A program made the position numbers and the translations under genes. A DNA stretch of 64,000 bases from Arcticibacterium luteifluviistationis (lineage in GTDB: Bacteria; Bacteroidota; Bacteroidia; Cytophagales; Spirosomataceae), in contig NZ_CP029480.1 of NCBI RefSeq assembly GCF_003258705.1, positions 4,464,001 to 4,528,000 on the forward strand, in the 5' to 3' direction. Positions 26,029 through 34,081 of this stretch are shown here, piece by piece. Every line of letters begins with the position of its first letter. Positions within the stretch are counted from its first letter, which is position 1. Below the pieces are notes generated by a model. That model had not been told where the DNA came from. It did not search any database and was given only the letters and a program-made list of their open reading frames with translations.

Positions 26029-28452
26029 TTACTCGTTCTTCAAACTCTCCACAGGATTTGCAAGAGCAGTTTTCAAGGTTTTGCCACTGATAGAAATTAA
26101 AACCAAGACCAAAACTAAAGCAGAAGGAATGGCAAAGAGCCACCAAGAAATTTCAATTCTGTTAGCAAAATTGTCTAACCAACTTTTTAGAATAAAGTAT
26201 GTTATTGGAATTCCTATGACCAATGAAAGTAAGACCGTTTTCATGAATTCTGCAGATAGGGTATAGAGGAGGTTTGGCGTACTGGCTCCTATCACTTTCC
26301 TTATGCCTATTTCTTTGGTTCGCTTCGCAATAGTGAAAGAGGCTAAACCAAATAGGCCAAGACAGGCTATAAGAATGGCAAACACGGTTAAGACATTGAA
26401 AACCTGCTGAAATCTTTCGTCGGCTTTAAATTGTTTGTTGTATTCGGCATCTTGAAAGAAATATGTAAAAGGTTGTCCAGGGAAATAGGCCTTATAAATA
26501 GACTCAATGTCAGCTATCTGTTCTTTTGGGTTTCCGCCAGAAAACTTGATGCTTGCTACGCTTTCAAAGGCCTCATCGTAATATCGATTGATAATTGGAA
26601 TTTGGGGTGATTTTGATGTTTCCTGAATGTAGTCTTTTATAACGCCTTTGATAAGCCATTTTCGTCCCCAAAAGCTTAATTCTTTGCCTATAGCATCTTT
26701 CGCCTCCGGTATTCCCCAAAGACGAATGGCTTCCTCATTCACTATCACTTCATTGTTTTCTGTTTTTGAAAGTGTAGTGAAGTTTTCACCTGCCATTAAT
26801 TCCATTCCCATTAGCGGAATAAATTCGGAGTCGGTATAGTTTAGGTAGAAATTATAATTATGCTCCTCAATGACCTCCGAAAGATTGATACCCGTAGTGG
26901 TGCTAAATTGACTTGTAGGTTGACCAGGTACAGCTCCTGAAACAGAAACGGATTCAATGTTTGCCTGAGCTAAAAGTTCATTTTTAAACCCCTTATAATT
27001 TTCTTGGTCTTTTGTTTCGGCAGGAGCATTTACCACCAATATTTTGTCAATATCAACTCCTAAATCTACATTTCGCATAAAATTGAGTTGTTGATGCACG
27101 GTAAACGCCTGAATGAGTAAGATAATAGTGATTACGAACTGGAAAACAACCAGTGATTTTCTCAAGACTGTGCCTTGTGTGGAGTTAGAAAACTTGCCTT
27201 TTAATACGGTAACGGGCTGAAACGAAGATAATGCGAATGCTGGATAGGCTCCCGCCAAAAAGACCCCAGAAATAATAGCTGAAATAAGGCAAACCCAGAA
27301 TACGTAATCCTGAAATATTACGAAATCGGAAGGAAGCCCACCGATGTTTATAAAACTGTTTTTGAAAATCAGAATGAAGATTACTGCTAATCCTGCGGAA
27401 AGGAAGTTCAAAAGGAAGGCTTCTGTGAAAAACTGAAATTTGAGTTGACCTTGTGTTCCACCCACTACTTTTCTAAGTCCAACTTCTTTTGCTCTCTCCA
27501 ATGCTTTTGAGGTGGCAAGATTGACATAATTGACAAAGGCACTTATGATGACTAATAAGGCTACGCCCAATAAAAAGAAGACGGAAGTAGCATCTCCGTT
27601 AGCTTCTGTTTCAAAAGTTTTATTGGAGTAAAGATGAATGTCGCTTATTTTCTGGCCTATTACCTGTGCGTCTTCAAGCTTCTTCTCGTCGTGTAGTCTT
27701 TTGTTAAAGTCTTTTAAACTTGTTGTAAAGCCTTCATAGTTAGTGTTTGGTGCTAAGAGGAGGTAAGTGAGTGTGTTGTTTCCACCCCAGTTGTTTACTT
27801 CTTCCCCATTTATGGAAGGCGTGGCGTAAATACTTGCGTATGAAAACACCATGTCGAATTTTAAATGAGTATTGGCAGGACTATTTTCTACCACACCTGC
27901 TACTGTAAAAAGTTTGTCTGTGTCGCCCAAGGGCATCTTTATTACTTCGCCTATAACATCTGTGCTGTTAAATAATCTTTTGGCTGTGTTTTCTGAAATA
28001 ACCGCTTCTCCGGCCTTTTGAAACAAACCTTTTTCGGTTCCTTTAATTAGCGGATAGGTAAACATGCTGAAAAATGAAGTATCAACAGCAAATACTTTTT
28101 CTAAAACAAAGACTTCCTCTTTTACTTTTACATTCAAATGAGGTTCGCCTATGGGGTATGCTCTAGTAAAATCTACCACTTCTGGCATTTCTTTTAGTGC
28201 TCTTGCTCCAGTGGGTGGATTGGTTTCGCAGTCTTGTGTGACTACCGTTTCGCCATCCATGTAGTCCATGGTTAAGCGAACTATTTGGTCGGCATTTTCA
28301 TGTTTGTTTTCATAAGAAAACTCGTACCGAACGTATTGAATTATAAAAAGAGTAATGGCCAATCCGGTTGATAAACCTAACAAATTAATAAAGGTAAAGG
28401 ACCCATCTTTTTTGAAGGTTCTTAACGCTATTTTGATGTAGTTTTTAAACAT
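26029..28452 (-). CDS. ABC transporter permease, duplicated FtsX/MacB type (permease 9)
   Basis: This 807-residue permease begins MFKNYIKIALRTFKKDGSFT. Coupling motifs are AKEVGLRKVVG and TKEIGIRKVIG, the inner tail FQPVTVLKGK and the C-terminus NPVESLKNE. It is nearest to the ATPase gene (147 bp downstream of it). With the ATPase and the HlyD adaptor it makes a complete tripartite inner-membrane set, and so is probably the founding member of the array. Confidence 0.9.
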   Translation of the reverse strand: MFKNYIKIALRTFKKDGSFTFINLLGLSTGLAITLFIIQYVRYEFSYENKHENADQIVRLTMDYMDGETVVTQDCETNPPTGARALKEMPEVVDFTRAYPIGEPHLNVKVKEEVFVLEKVFAVDTSFFSMFTYPLIKGTEKGLFQKAGEAVISENTAKRLFNSTDVIGEVIKMPLGDTDKLFTVAGVVENSPANTHLKFDMVFSYASIYATPSINGEEVNNWGGNNTLTYLLLAPNTNYEGFTTSLKDFNKRLHDEKKLEDAQVIGQKISDIHLYSNKTFETEANGDATSVFFLLGVALLVIISAFVNYVNLATSKALERAKEVGLRKVVGGTQGQLKFQFFTEAFLLNFLSAGLAVIFILIFKNSFINIGGLPSDFVIFQDYVFWVCLISAIISGVFLAGAYPAFALSSFQPVTVLKGKFSNSTQGTVLRKSLVVFQFVITIILLIQAFTVHQQLNFMRNVDLGVDIDKILVVNAPAETKDQENYKGFKNELLAQANIESVSVSGAVPGQPTSQFSTTTGINLSEVIEEHNYNFYLNYTDSEFIPLMGMELMAGENFTTLSKTENNEVIVNEEAIRLWGIPEAKDAIGKELSFWGRKWLIKGVIKDYIQETSKSPQIPIINRYYDEAFESVASIKFSGGNPKEQIADIESIYKAYFPGQPFTYFFQDAEYNKQFKADERFQQVFNVLTVFAILIACLGLFGLASFTIAKRTKEIGIRKVIGASTPNLLYTLSAEFMKTVLLSLVIGIPITYFILKSWLDNFANRIEISWWLFAIPSALVLVLVLISISGKTLKTALANPVESLKNE

Positions 28453-28520
28453 AACCGGTTGGTTTTAGGTTTTGAAGACGTATGTCTGTGAATTTTAAGA
28501 AATTGTTCTTTCGTGTAGAC

Positions 28521-28560
28521 CGAAGTCAGGCGAAGCCGAAAAGCTTAATGTTCGACTTCG
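28521..28560. repeat. Degenerate inverted repeat between ATPase and permease 9
   Basis: CGAAGTC at 28521-28527 pairs with GACTTCG at 28554-28560. The segment GTTCGACTTCGCT resembles the reverse arm of the CAGTTCGAGCGAAG repeat found at 5388 and 7891. It is probably a decayed REP-like element; a weak terminator is possible. Confidence 0.4.
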
Positions 28561-28599
28561 CTTAAAACAATTATAGGACTGTTTAAATCTTGAGGAAGA

Positions 28600-29277
28600 T
28601 TAAACGTGAAAGTTTTCTGTTACAATTTTACCATCAAACAAGTTGACCGTTCTGTGAGCAAAACCTGAGTCATACGGAGAGTGAGTTACCATGGCAATGG
28701 TAGTTCCTTCTTGATTTAACTCTTGTAAAAGTTTCATCACATCTTCACCGTTTGCGGAGTCTAAGTTTCCCGTAGGCTCATCGGCAAGTATTAATTTTGG
28801 TTTAGCTACCACCGCACGGGCTATGGCCACACGCTGCTGCTGACCACCAGAAAGCTGCTGAGGAAAGTGATTCCTTCTGTGCATCATGTTCATTCGGTCT
28901 AGAGCGGCTTCCACTTTTTCTTTACGCTCTGCAGAAGGTATTTTAAGATAAAGAAGAGGTAGTTCTACGTTTTCGAAAACAGTTAATTCGTCAATCAAGT
29001 TAAAGCTCTGAAACACAAAACCGATGTTACCTTTTCTTAACTGAGCTCGCTGACGCTCGCTCATGCCACCTACTTCCGTACCGTAGAAATTATAGCTCCC
29101 TTCAGTTGGATTATCTAAGAGTCCAAGGATATTTAACAAGGTAGATTTACCACATCCAGATGGTCCCATAATGGCTACAAATTCGCCATCTTTTATCTCA
29201 AAATCTAAACCGTTTAAGGCTGTTGTTTCCACTTCGTCGGTGGTAAACATCTTTTGTAAGTTGGTTGTTTTTATCAT
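28600..29277 (-). CDS. ABC transporter ATPase, MacB/LolD class
   Basis: This 225-residue stand-alone nucleotide-binding protein has Walker A GPSGCGKST (38-46), Q-loop FVFQSFN (Q90), and signature LSGGQQQRVAIARA (142-155). Walker B is LILADEPTGNLD (162-173) and the H-loop MVTHS is at 197-200. The LSGGQQQR and GNLD motifs are those of the MacB/LolD/FtsE class that works with FtsX-fold permeases. It is the only ATPase seen for nine permeases. No other ATPase is fused or adjacent, so I infer that it is shared. It originally followed the HlyD gene in one operon, now split by an inserted element. Confidence 0.95.
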   Translation of the reverse strand: MIKTTNLQKMFTTDEVETTALNGLDFEIKDGEFVAIMGPSGCGKSTLLNILGLLDNPTEGSYNFYGTEVGGMSERQRAQLRKGNIGFVFQSFNLIDELTVFENVELPLLYLKIPSAERKEKVEAALDRMNMMHRRNHFPQQLSGGQQQRVAIARAVVAKPKLILADEPTGNLDSANGEDVMKLLQELNQEGTTIAMVTHSPYDSGFAHRTVNLFDGKIVTENFHV

Positions 29278-29315
29278 AATATTTTTAGCATTTCAATTTA
29301 TTGGAACTTGGTTTT

Positions 29316-29344
29316 GGGAGAATGGAATGACGGAGAACGGAACA
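29316..29344 (+). repeat. Left inverted repeat flanking the four-helix-bundle gene
   Basis: The outer 12 bases GGGAGAATGGAA match the inverse of the right repeat exactly. The rest (GGAGAACGGAACA) matches it with a few changes. Confidence 0.6.
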
Positions 29345-29426
29345 CGTTTTTTTTCTCCTGATAGCATTCTTTGGTTTTCTCTTCCTATATTTTGTCTATT
29401 ATCTTAACTAAATTCATTTATACAAT

Positions 29427-29786
29427 ATGTCAAAAGTCGAAAAGTTTGAAGACCTGAAAGTTTGGCAATCTGGTCTTTCAATGTCAATCGAAATTTATAA
29501 AACGCTGGCCAACTGTAGAGACTACGGTCTCAAAGACCAAATGTGCCGTTCAGCTGTTTCAATTCCTTCAAATATTGCAGAGGGCTTTGAAAAGGAATAT
29601 AACAAAGAGTTTATTCGTTTTCTTCGTATTTCAAAAGGCTCTGCTGGCGAACTAAGAACTCAAATTTATGTGGCTCAAGGTATCGGAATTATTGATAACA
29701 CTCTAGCCGAAAAACTTTTAGATCAATGTCGTCATATATCATCTATGCTTCGTAATCTTATTAAAACTAGGGAAGAACGATTTTGA
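29427..29786 (+). CDS. Four-helix-bundle protein (23S rRNA intervening-sequence protein family)
   Basis: This 119-residue all-helical protein of the S23/IVP family starts MSKVEKFEDLKVWQSGLSMS. It has the family signature DQMCRSAVSIPSNIAEGFEK near residues 37-56, then FLRISKGSAGELRTQIYVA and a closing helix. Relatives are encoded by intervening sequences in 23S rRNA genes and also by free-standing copies. The gene is on the opposite strand to the operon around it. It is flanked by imperfect ~30-bp inverted repeats (29316-29344 and 29838-29867), which suggests that gene and flanks moved as one unit. Function of the protein is unknown. Confidence 0.9.
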   Translation: MSKVEKFEDLKVWQSGLSMSIEIYKTLANCRDYGLKDQMCRSAVSIPSNIAEGFEKEYNKEFIRFLRISKGSAGELRTQIYVAQGIGIIDNTLAEKLLDQCRHISSMLRNLIKTREERF

Positions 29787-29837
29787 ATTACTTTTGGAAA
29801 AGAGGGTTCGGTTACTGAGTGTTTTCTTAAATATCCT

Positions 29838-29867
29838 TGCTCCATTTCTCCTTGTTCCATTCTCCCC
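29838..29867 (-). repeat. Right inverted repeat flanking the four-helix-bundle gene
   Basis: The reverse complement begins GGGGAGAATGGAAC and continues with GGAGAAATGGAGCA, pairing with the left repeat at 29316-29344. The two ends could form a long stem in RNA, as IVS elements do in 23S rRNA. Confidence 0.6.
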
Positions 29868-29878
29868 TTTTCGTATGC

Positions 29879-31129
29879 CTATTTAAGCTCCAAAACCTCT
29901 TTATCTCCAAAGTTACCATAAGAACTTGTTACCACTTTCTCGCCCGGGTTTAAGCCGTCTAACACTTCATAGTGTCTTGGATTTTTTCTGCCGAGTGTGA
30001 TATTTCTCTTAGTTGCTTTACTTCCATCTTTTTCTACCACATAGACCCAGTTTCCACCGGTGTCTGAGAAGAAACCACCTACTGGAAGCAGCGTGGCCTT
30101 CTCAGATTTCCCCAGTTCTAATCTAATCGGAGACGATTGCCCTCTTCTGATTCCTTCAGGAGTGCCATCGGCAAATACCATATCTACCCCAAAACGGCCA
30201 TTCAATACCTCAGGATATACCTTAGTGATTTCCATTTTGTGTGTACTTCCATTAAAGTCAAAGTTGGCTTGTAAGCCTGCAAAAATTCTTGAAATATAAT
30301 GCTCGTCAATTTCTACTCGCATTTTAAAACCATTCATGTCATCAATCTGACCAATATTTTGGCCTTGATTAATATTTGAACCTATTTCTACATCTATTGA
30401 TGAAAGTAAACCAGCTACGGGAGCTTTTACTACCAAGTTTTGTAAAGTCTGACGCCACAGTTCCACGTTTCTTTCTGTTCTTTCTAGTGTTCCTTCCAAT
30501 TGCTTTATCTGAATTTCGGCATTTTCTTGTTGATACTTTTGAGATTGAATCTCAATTTCCCTTTGTTTCACCAGTTTATCATAGTCTCTTTTGGTACGCA
30601 TGTATTCCATGTCAGATACTACGTTATCATTTTTTAGTTGCTGATTTCTATCAAAGGAGTCTTTAGCTTGTGCAATTTGAAAGTCAAGGTCGCTTAGTGT
30701 CTTTTGAAGATTAAAGCGTTCTACTCTTAGTCTTTGACGTGTATTCTGAAGTTCATTTACCAATCTACTGGCTTCTGTTTCAGACTGTAGAAAATTTAGC
30801 TTTAGTTGCTGATTTTCTAGTCTCAAGATAATTTGACCTTGATTAACCATGTTGCCACCTTCCACAAGTTTGTTGGTTACATATCCACCTACAATCGCAT
30901 CCAACTGAATCGTTTTTAAAGGTTGTACTACACCTTGTACTATTATAAATTCGTCAAAAATACCTTCAGATACTTCTGAGATTGAAATCTTATCTGTCTC
31001 AACATTTAGTTTAGAACGGTGGTCGGCATATAGGAAGTTGTATGCTATTAATGCTATCACCAATATTCCAACTGCGATTAAACCTAATCGTTTTACTGTC
31101 CAATATTTCTTTTCAATTTTTCTGTCCAT
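29879..31129 (-). CDS. HlyD/MacA-type periplasmic adaptor (membrane fusion) protein
   Basis: From the ATG at 31129 the protein is 416 residues. A single N-terminal TM is at about 14-33 (LGLIAVGILVIALIAYNF), followed by a biotinyl-lipoyl half (VVQPLKTIQLDAIVGGYVTN). A coiled-coil hairpin follows, with LQSETEASRLVNELQNTRQR as the first helix and QKYQQENAEIQIKQLEGTLE as the returning helix. The second lipoyl half (LVVKAPVAGLLSSIDVEIGS) and beta-barrel and membrane-proximal domains close it. A start at 31171 is possible, but it overlaps the -24-like element, while 31129 has GCGGAAAAC in front of it. The adaptor would link the permeases to an outer-membrane channel, which is not in the window. Confidence 0.92.
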   Translation of the reverse strand: MDRKIEKKYWTVKRLGLIAVGILVIALIAYNFLYADHRSKLNVETDKISISEVSEGIFDEFIIVQGVVQPLKTIQLDAIVGGYVTNKLVEGGNMVNQGQIILRLENQQLKLNFLQSETEASRLVNELQNTRQRLRVERFNLQKTLSDLDFQIAQAKDSFDRNQQLKNDNVVSDMEYMRTKRDYDKLVKQREIEIQSQKYQQENAEIQIKQLEGTLERTERNVELWRQTLQNLVVKAPVAGLLSSIDVEIGSNINQGQNIGQIDDMNGFKMRVEIDEHYISRIFAGLQANFDFNGSTHKMEITKVYPEVLNGRFGVDMVFADGTPEGIRRGQSSPIRLELGKSEKATLLPVGGFFSDTGGNWVYVVEKDGSKATKRNITLGRKNPRHYEVLDGLNPGEKVVTSSYGNFGDKEVLELK

Positions 31130-31161
31130 GTTTTCCGCAAGCCTTATTTTTTGTGGTTTAT

Positions 31162-31177
31162 CAAAAGGCATGTGCCA
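31162..31177 (-). promoter_or_regulatory. Sigma-54-like -24 element before the HlyD-type gene
   Basis: Minus strand reads TGGCACATGCCTTTTG, 33-48 bp before the ATG at 31129. A second TTGGCACA lies 23 bp further upstream (31194-31201). The -24 boxes are good, and the -12 match is weak for both. Confidence 0.4.
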
Positions 31178-31240
31178 ATTGATATTCTAATGATGTGCCA
31201 AAGAGTTTATCTATTTGTTTATGAGTGATTTATGTTAAAG

Positions 31241-31291
31241 TGTCCGTTTTTTATTTGTTCGGCAGCGTACATGAATGTCCGTTTCCGAACA
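31241..31291. promoter_or_regulatory. Two enhancer-like dyads between the HlyD gene and the regulator gene
   Basis: TGTCCG at 31241-31246 with TGTTCGG at 31257-31263 forms one imperfect site. TGTCCGTTTCCGAACA at 31276-31291 is a near-perfect dyad of the same form as those at 10463, 16219 and 25990. The first begins 112 bp upstream of the HlyD ATG. The sites lie between divergent genes, so they could also act on the regulator. Confidence 0.55.
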
Positions 31292-31432
31292 CTACTTGAC
31301 AAGGTCTTTTATTGTGCATTATAATTCAAGATTTGAATGGACGTATCATAAGTAATTATTTATGTTAATTTTAAAATTGGTACTTCCTTATTCTTTACCT
31401 GAGGGTAAGATGAAACTATTAAAAACATTACC

Positions 31433-32752
31433 ATGTCAAAAATATTAGTCATTGATGACGATGTAGACATTTTAAGTGCGGCAAAACTCTTTTTGAAGAG
31501 GCATTTTGATGAAGTTACTATTGAGAAAAATCCTGAGAAGATTCCCTTTCTGTTAAATAACTATGAGTTCGATCTCATTTTGCTCGACATGAACTTTACG
31601 CAAGACGTAAATACAGGGAGAGAAGGTTTCTTGTGGTTAGATAAGATTCTAGATTTAAAACCAGAAGTTAAAGTAGTGCTGTTCACCGCCTATGGCGATG
31701 TGGAAATGGCGGTAAAGTCTATTAAACTTGGTGCTAAAGATTTTGTGATAAAACCCTGGGAGAATGACAAATTGCTGGCAACCATCAAATCGGCATTGGG
31801 TGAAGCCCCGGCTCCTAAAAAAGCATCTTCGGAAGATGGTATTGTAGGAGAATCTGATGTGATGAAGAAGGTTTTCAACACCATTGACCGCGTAGCGGAC
31901 ACAGATGCCAATGTGCTAGTTTTAGGAGAAAATGGTACTGGAAAAGACCTAGTAGCTAGTGCTCTGCACAAATTATCAAATAGAAAAAAGGAAAGCTTTG
32001 TAAGAGTAGATTTGGCAGCTATGCCTGAGACTTTGGTAGAAAGTGAGCTTTTTGGCCATGTAAAAGGTGCCTTTACAGATGCCAAAGATAATAGGATAGG
32101 GAAATTTGAGGAAGCTAATAAGGGTACATTGTTTTTAGATGAAATAGGAAACTTATCGCTACCGGTTCAGAGCAAACTTTTGAATGTATTTCAAACAAGA
32201 ACCATCGTAAAGCTGGGTAATAACAAACCCCAAAACGTAGATATCAGGTTAGTTTGTGCTACCAATAGTAATATTCAAGAGGAGGTTTCCAAAGGAGGCT
32301 TTAGGCAAGATTTACTTTATAGAATTAACACGATTACCATAGAAATGCCCCCACTGAGAGAGCGTGCTGGTGATATAGAATTATTAGGAAAACACTTCTT
32401 AGATATTTATAAGGGTAGATATAATCGTAAGATTACGGGTCTTAGTGCCGCCTTGGTCAAAGAAATGAATAGGTATAACTGGCCAGGGAATGTGAGGGAA
32501 TTACAGCACTCTATGGAGCGAGCTGTTATTATGTGTCAAAGTAATACATTGGGAGTAGAGGATGTTTTTGGCGAGCAACATCAGTTTAAAACGGAAACCA
32601 ATACAGCCAAAAGCTATGACCTGGAAAATATGGAGCAGCAAATGATAGAAAAGGCTCTTAAAAAGTTTAACGGAAATATTACGGAGTCTGCTAAAGAGTT
32701 AGGACTTTCTAGAGCGGCACTTTATAGAAGAATAGAAAAGTATGGTATCTAA
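31433..32752 (+). CDS. NtrC-family sigma-54-dependent response regulator
   Basis: This 439-residue protein is a receiver domain (1-120; acidic pocket DDD 8-10, phospho-acceptor D52, K107 in IKPW), an AAA+ domain and a Fis-type helix-turn-helix. In the AAA+ domain are Walker A GENGTGKD (165-172), GAFTDA (212-217) in place of the classical GAFTGA loop, Walker B GTLFLDEIG (231-239), and the R-finger region RQDLLYRIN (291-299). The Fis domain carries GNITESAKELGLSRAALYRR (414-433). It is followed 3 bp later by its kinase. It lies next to the transporter array, where matching dyads and -24-like elements occur. Confidence 0.95.
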   Translation: MSKILVIDDDVDILSAAKLFLKRHFDEVTIEKNPEKIPFLLNNYEFDLILLDMNFTQDVNTGREGFLWLDKILDLKPEVKVVLFTAYGDVEMAVKSIKLGAKDFVIKPWENDKLLATIKSALGEAPAPKKASSEDGIVGESDVMKKVFNTIDRVADTDANVLVLGENGTGKDLVASALHKLSNRKKESFVRVDLAAMPETLVESELFGHVKGAFTDAKDNRIGKFEEANKGTLFLDEIGNLSLPVQSKLLNVFQTRTIVKLGNNKPQNVDIRLVCATNSNIQEEVSKGGFRQDLLYRINTITIEMPPLRERAGDIELLGKHFLDIYKGRYNRKITGLSAALVKEMNRYNWPGNVRELQHSMERAVIMCQSNTLGVEDVFGEQHQFKTETNTAKSYDLENMEQQMIEKALKKFNGNITESAKELGLSRAALYRRIEKYGI

Positions 32753-32755
32753 TAA

Positions 32756-34081
32756 ATGAAAAAATTCTCCATTCAAATTTTCTTCAGGATACTGTTTCTG
32801 GCATTTTTCTTATGCCCGATTCCGTTTATGTATCAATCAGGAAACGTGGCTATGGCGATAGTTTTTCTGTTGGCTGCGGTCATTTCAGGGTTTTCACTTT
32901 ATAACTATGCCTCTTCTGTTAATAAAAAATTGATTCGCTTTTTTGAGTCCATTCAATATTCAGACTTTACCGTAAAGTTTAGTTCTGATAATAAGTTAGG
33001 AAAGAGTTTTCAGGACCTAAATTTAGAAATGAATCAAGTGATAGAAGCTTTTAAGTCCGCCAGAGCAGAAAAGGAAGCCAATATTCACTTTTTGAATACC
33101 ATGGTTCAGCATATTGATGTTGGTATCATTTGTTACGATGCTCACGGACAGATTGAGGTTTTGAATAATGCAGCTATCAGGCTTTTGGATGTTTATAGGT
33201 TACGTAGACTTGATGAGCTTTTAAATACAGAACATGCTACGCTTTACGACGAAATGCGAAAACTTAATTCCGGAAATAGGTTTATGTATCGGGCTAAAAA
33301 TGGATTACAATTATCAGTAAATGCTACCAAAGTAAACCTGAGAGGGAGAGCGGTGAAGATTATCTCACTTCAAAATATTCGCTCAGAGTTACAAGCACAA
33401 GAACTGGATGCTTGGCAAAACTTAACCAAGGTATTAAGGCATGAAATCATGAATTCCATTGCTCCTATTGTGTCTCTAGTGGGTACTATGAGGGATATTG
33501 TTCAGGAAGATTTAAAGGGAGAAGTCGAAAACCAAGAAGCTATTGAGGATTTGAGCGAAGCTTTAAAAACCATTGAGTCAAGAGGTAAGGGCGTCATGAA
33601 TTTTGTGAATGCTTACCGCGACTTTACCACGCTACCGAAACCTGTGTTTAAAGAAATGCCGGTTTCTGATATTTTGGGTCGAATAGAGACTTTAGTGAAG
33701 GCTGATGCGAAAGAAAGAAGCTCAAATGTTAGTTTTAAGGTGGAGTCTGATTTTAATGTATTATGCGATATTGACCAAATAGAAATGGTGATTATCAACC
33801 TTGTCAAAAATGCTTTTGAGGCAATTGGAACAAAGGAACGAGGTGATGTCTCGGTAAGGGCTTACCAAGGGCCAAAACTTAGGTTTATTGAAGTAAAAGA
33901 TAATGGAACGGGTATTGTGCCGGAGGCCTTAGAAAAGATATTTATTCCTTTTTATACCACTAAAAAAACTGGTCAAGGGATTGGGCTAAGCCTTTCCAAA
34001 CAAATTTTGCAGATGCATCAGGGTGATTTAACTGTGAAATCTGAATTGGGCACGGGTACAGTTTTTAGATTAGAGTTTTAA
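32756..34081 (+). CDS. Sensor histidine kinase, partner of the sigma-54 regulator
   Basis: This 441-residue protein has two close N-terminal TMs (about 8-25 and 29-50), with almost no periplasmic loop between them. It therefore probably senses within the membrane or cytoplasm. A PAS-like domain (about 105-210) follows, then a dimerisation domain with LRHEIMNSIAPI (phospho-acceptor H229). The catalytic domain has the N-box NLVKNAFEA (348-356), DNGTGI (382-387) and GQGIGLSL (406-413). The HE-N pattern after the His (HEIMN) also fits phosphatase activity. It is co-transcribed with the regulator, 3 bp apart, and its stop overlaps the convergent hemolysin III gene. Confidence 0.94.
   Translation: MKKFSIQIFFRILFLAFFLCPIPFMYQSGNVAMAIVFLLAAVISGFSLYNYASSVNKKLIRFFESIQYSDFTVKFSSDNKLGKSFQDLNLEMNQVIEAFKSARAEKEANIHFLNTMVQHIDVGIICYDAHGQIEVLNNAAIRLLDVYRLRRLDELLNTEHATLYDEMRKLNSGNRFMYRAKNGLQLSVNATKVNLRGRAVKIISLQNIRSELQAQELDAWQNLTKVLRHEIMNSIAPIVSLVGTMRDIVQEDLKGEVENQEAIEDLSEALKTIESRGKGVMNFVNAYRDFTTLPKPVFKEMPVSDILGRIETLVKADAKERSSNVSFKVESDFNVLCDIDQIEMVIINLVKNAFEAIGTKERGDVSVRAYQGPKLRFIEVKDNGTGIVPEALEKIFIPFYTTKKTGQGIGLSLSKQILQMHQGDLTVKSELGTGTVFRLEF

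Noticed and set aside
2988-28452. Permeases as MacB macrolide exporters
   Set aside because: They lack the fused N-terminal ATPase of MacB and are duplicated FtsX-type proteins; a drug substrate has no support.
29427-29786. Four-helix-bundle protein as an Avd accessory of a diversity-generating retroelement
   Set aside because: No reverse transcriptase, template repeat or variable repeat is visible near it.
31130-31171. Start of the HlyD-type gene at 31171
   Set aside because: No ribosome-binding site lies in front, the -24 element would overlap it, and the spacing to the dyad would no longer match the other units.
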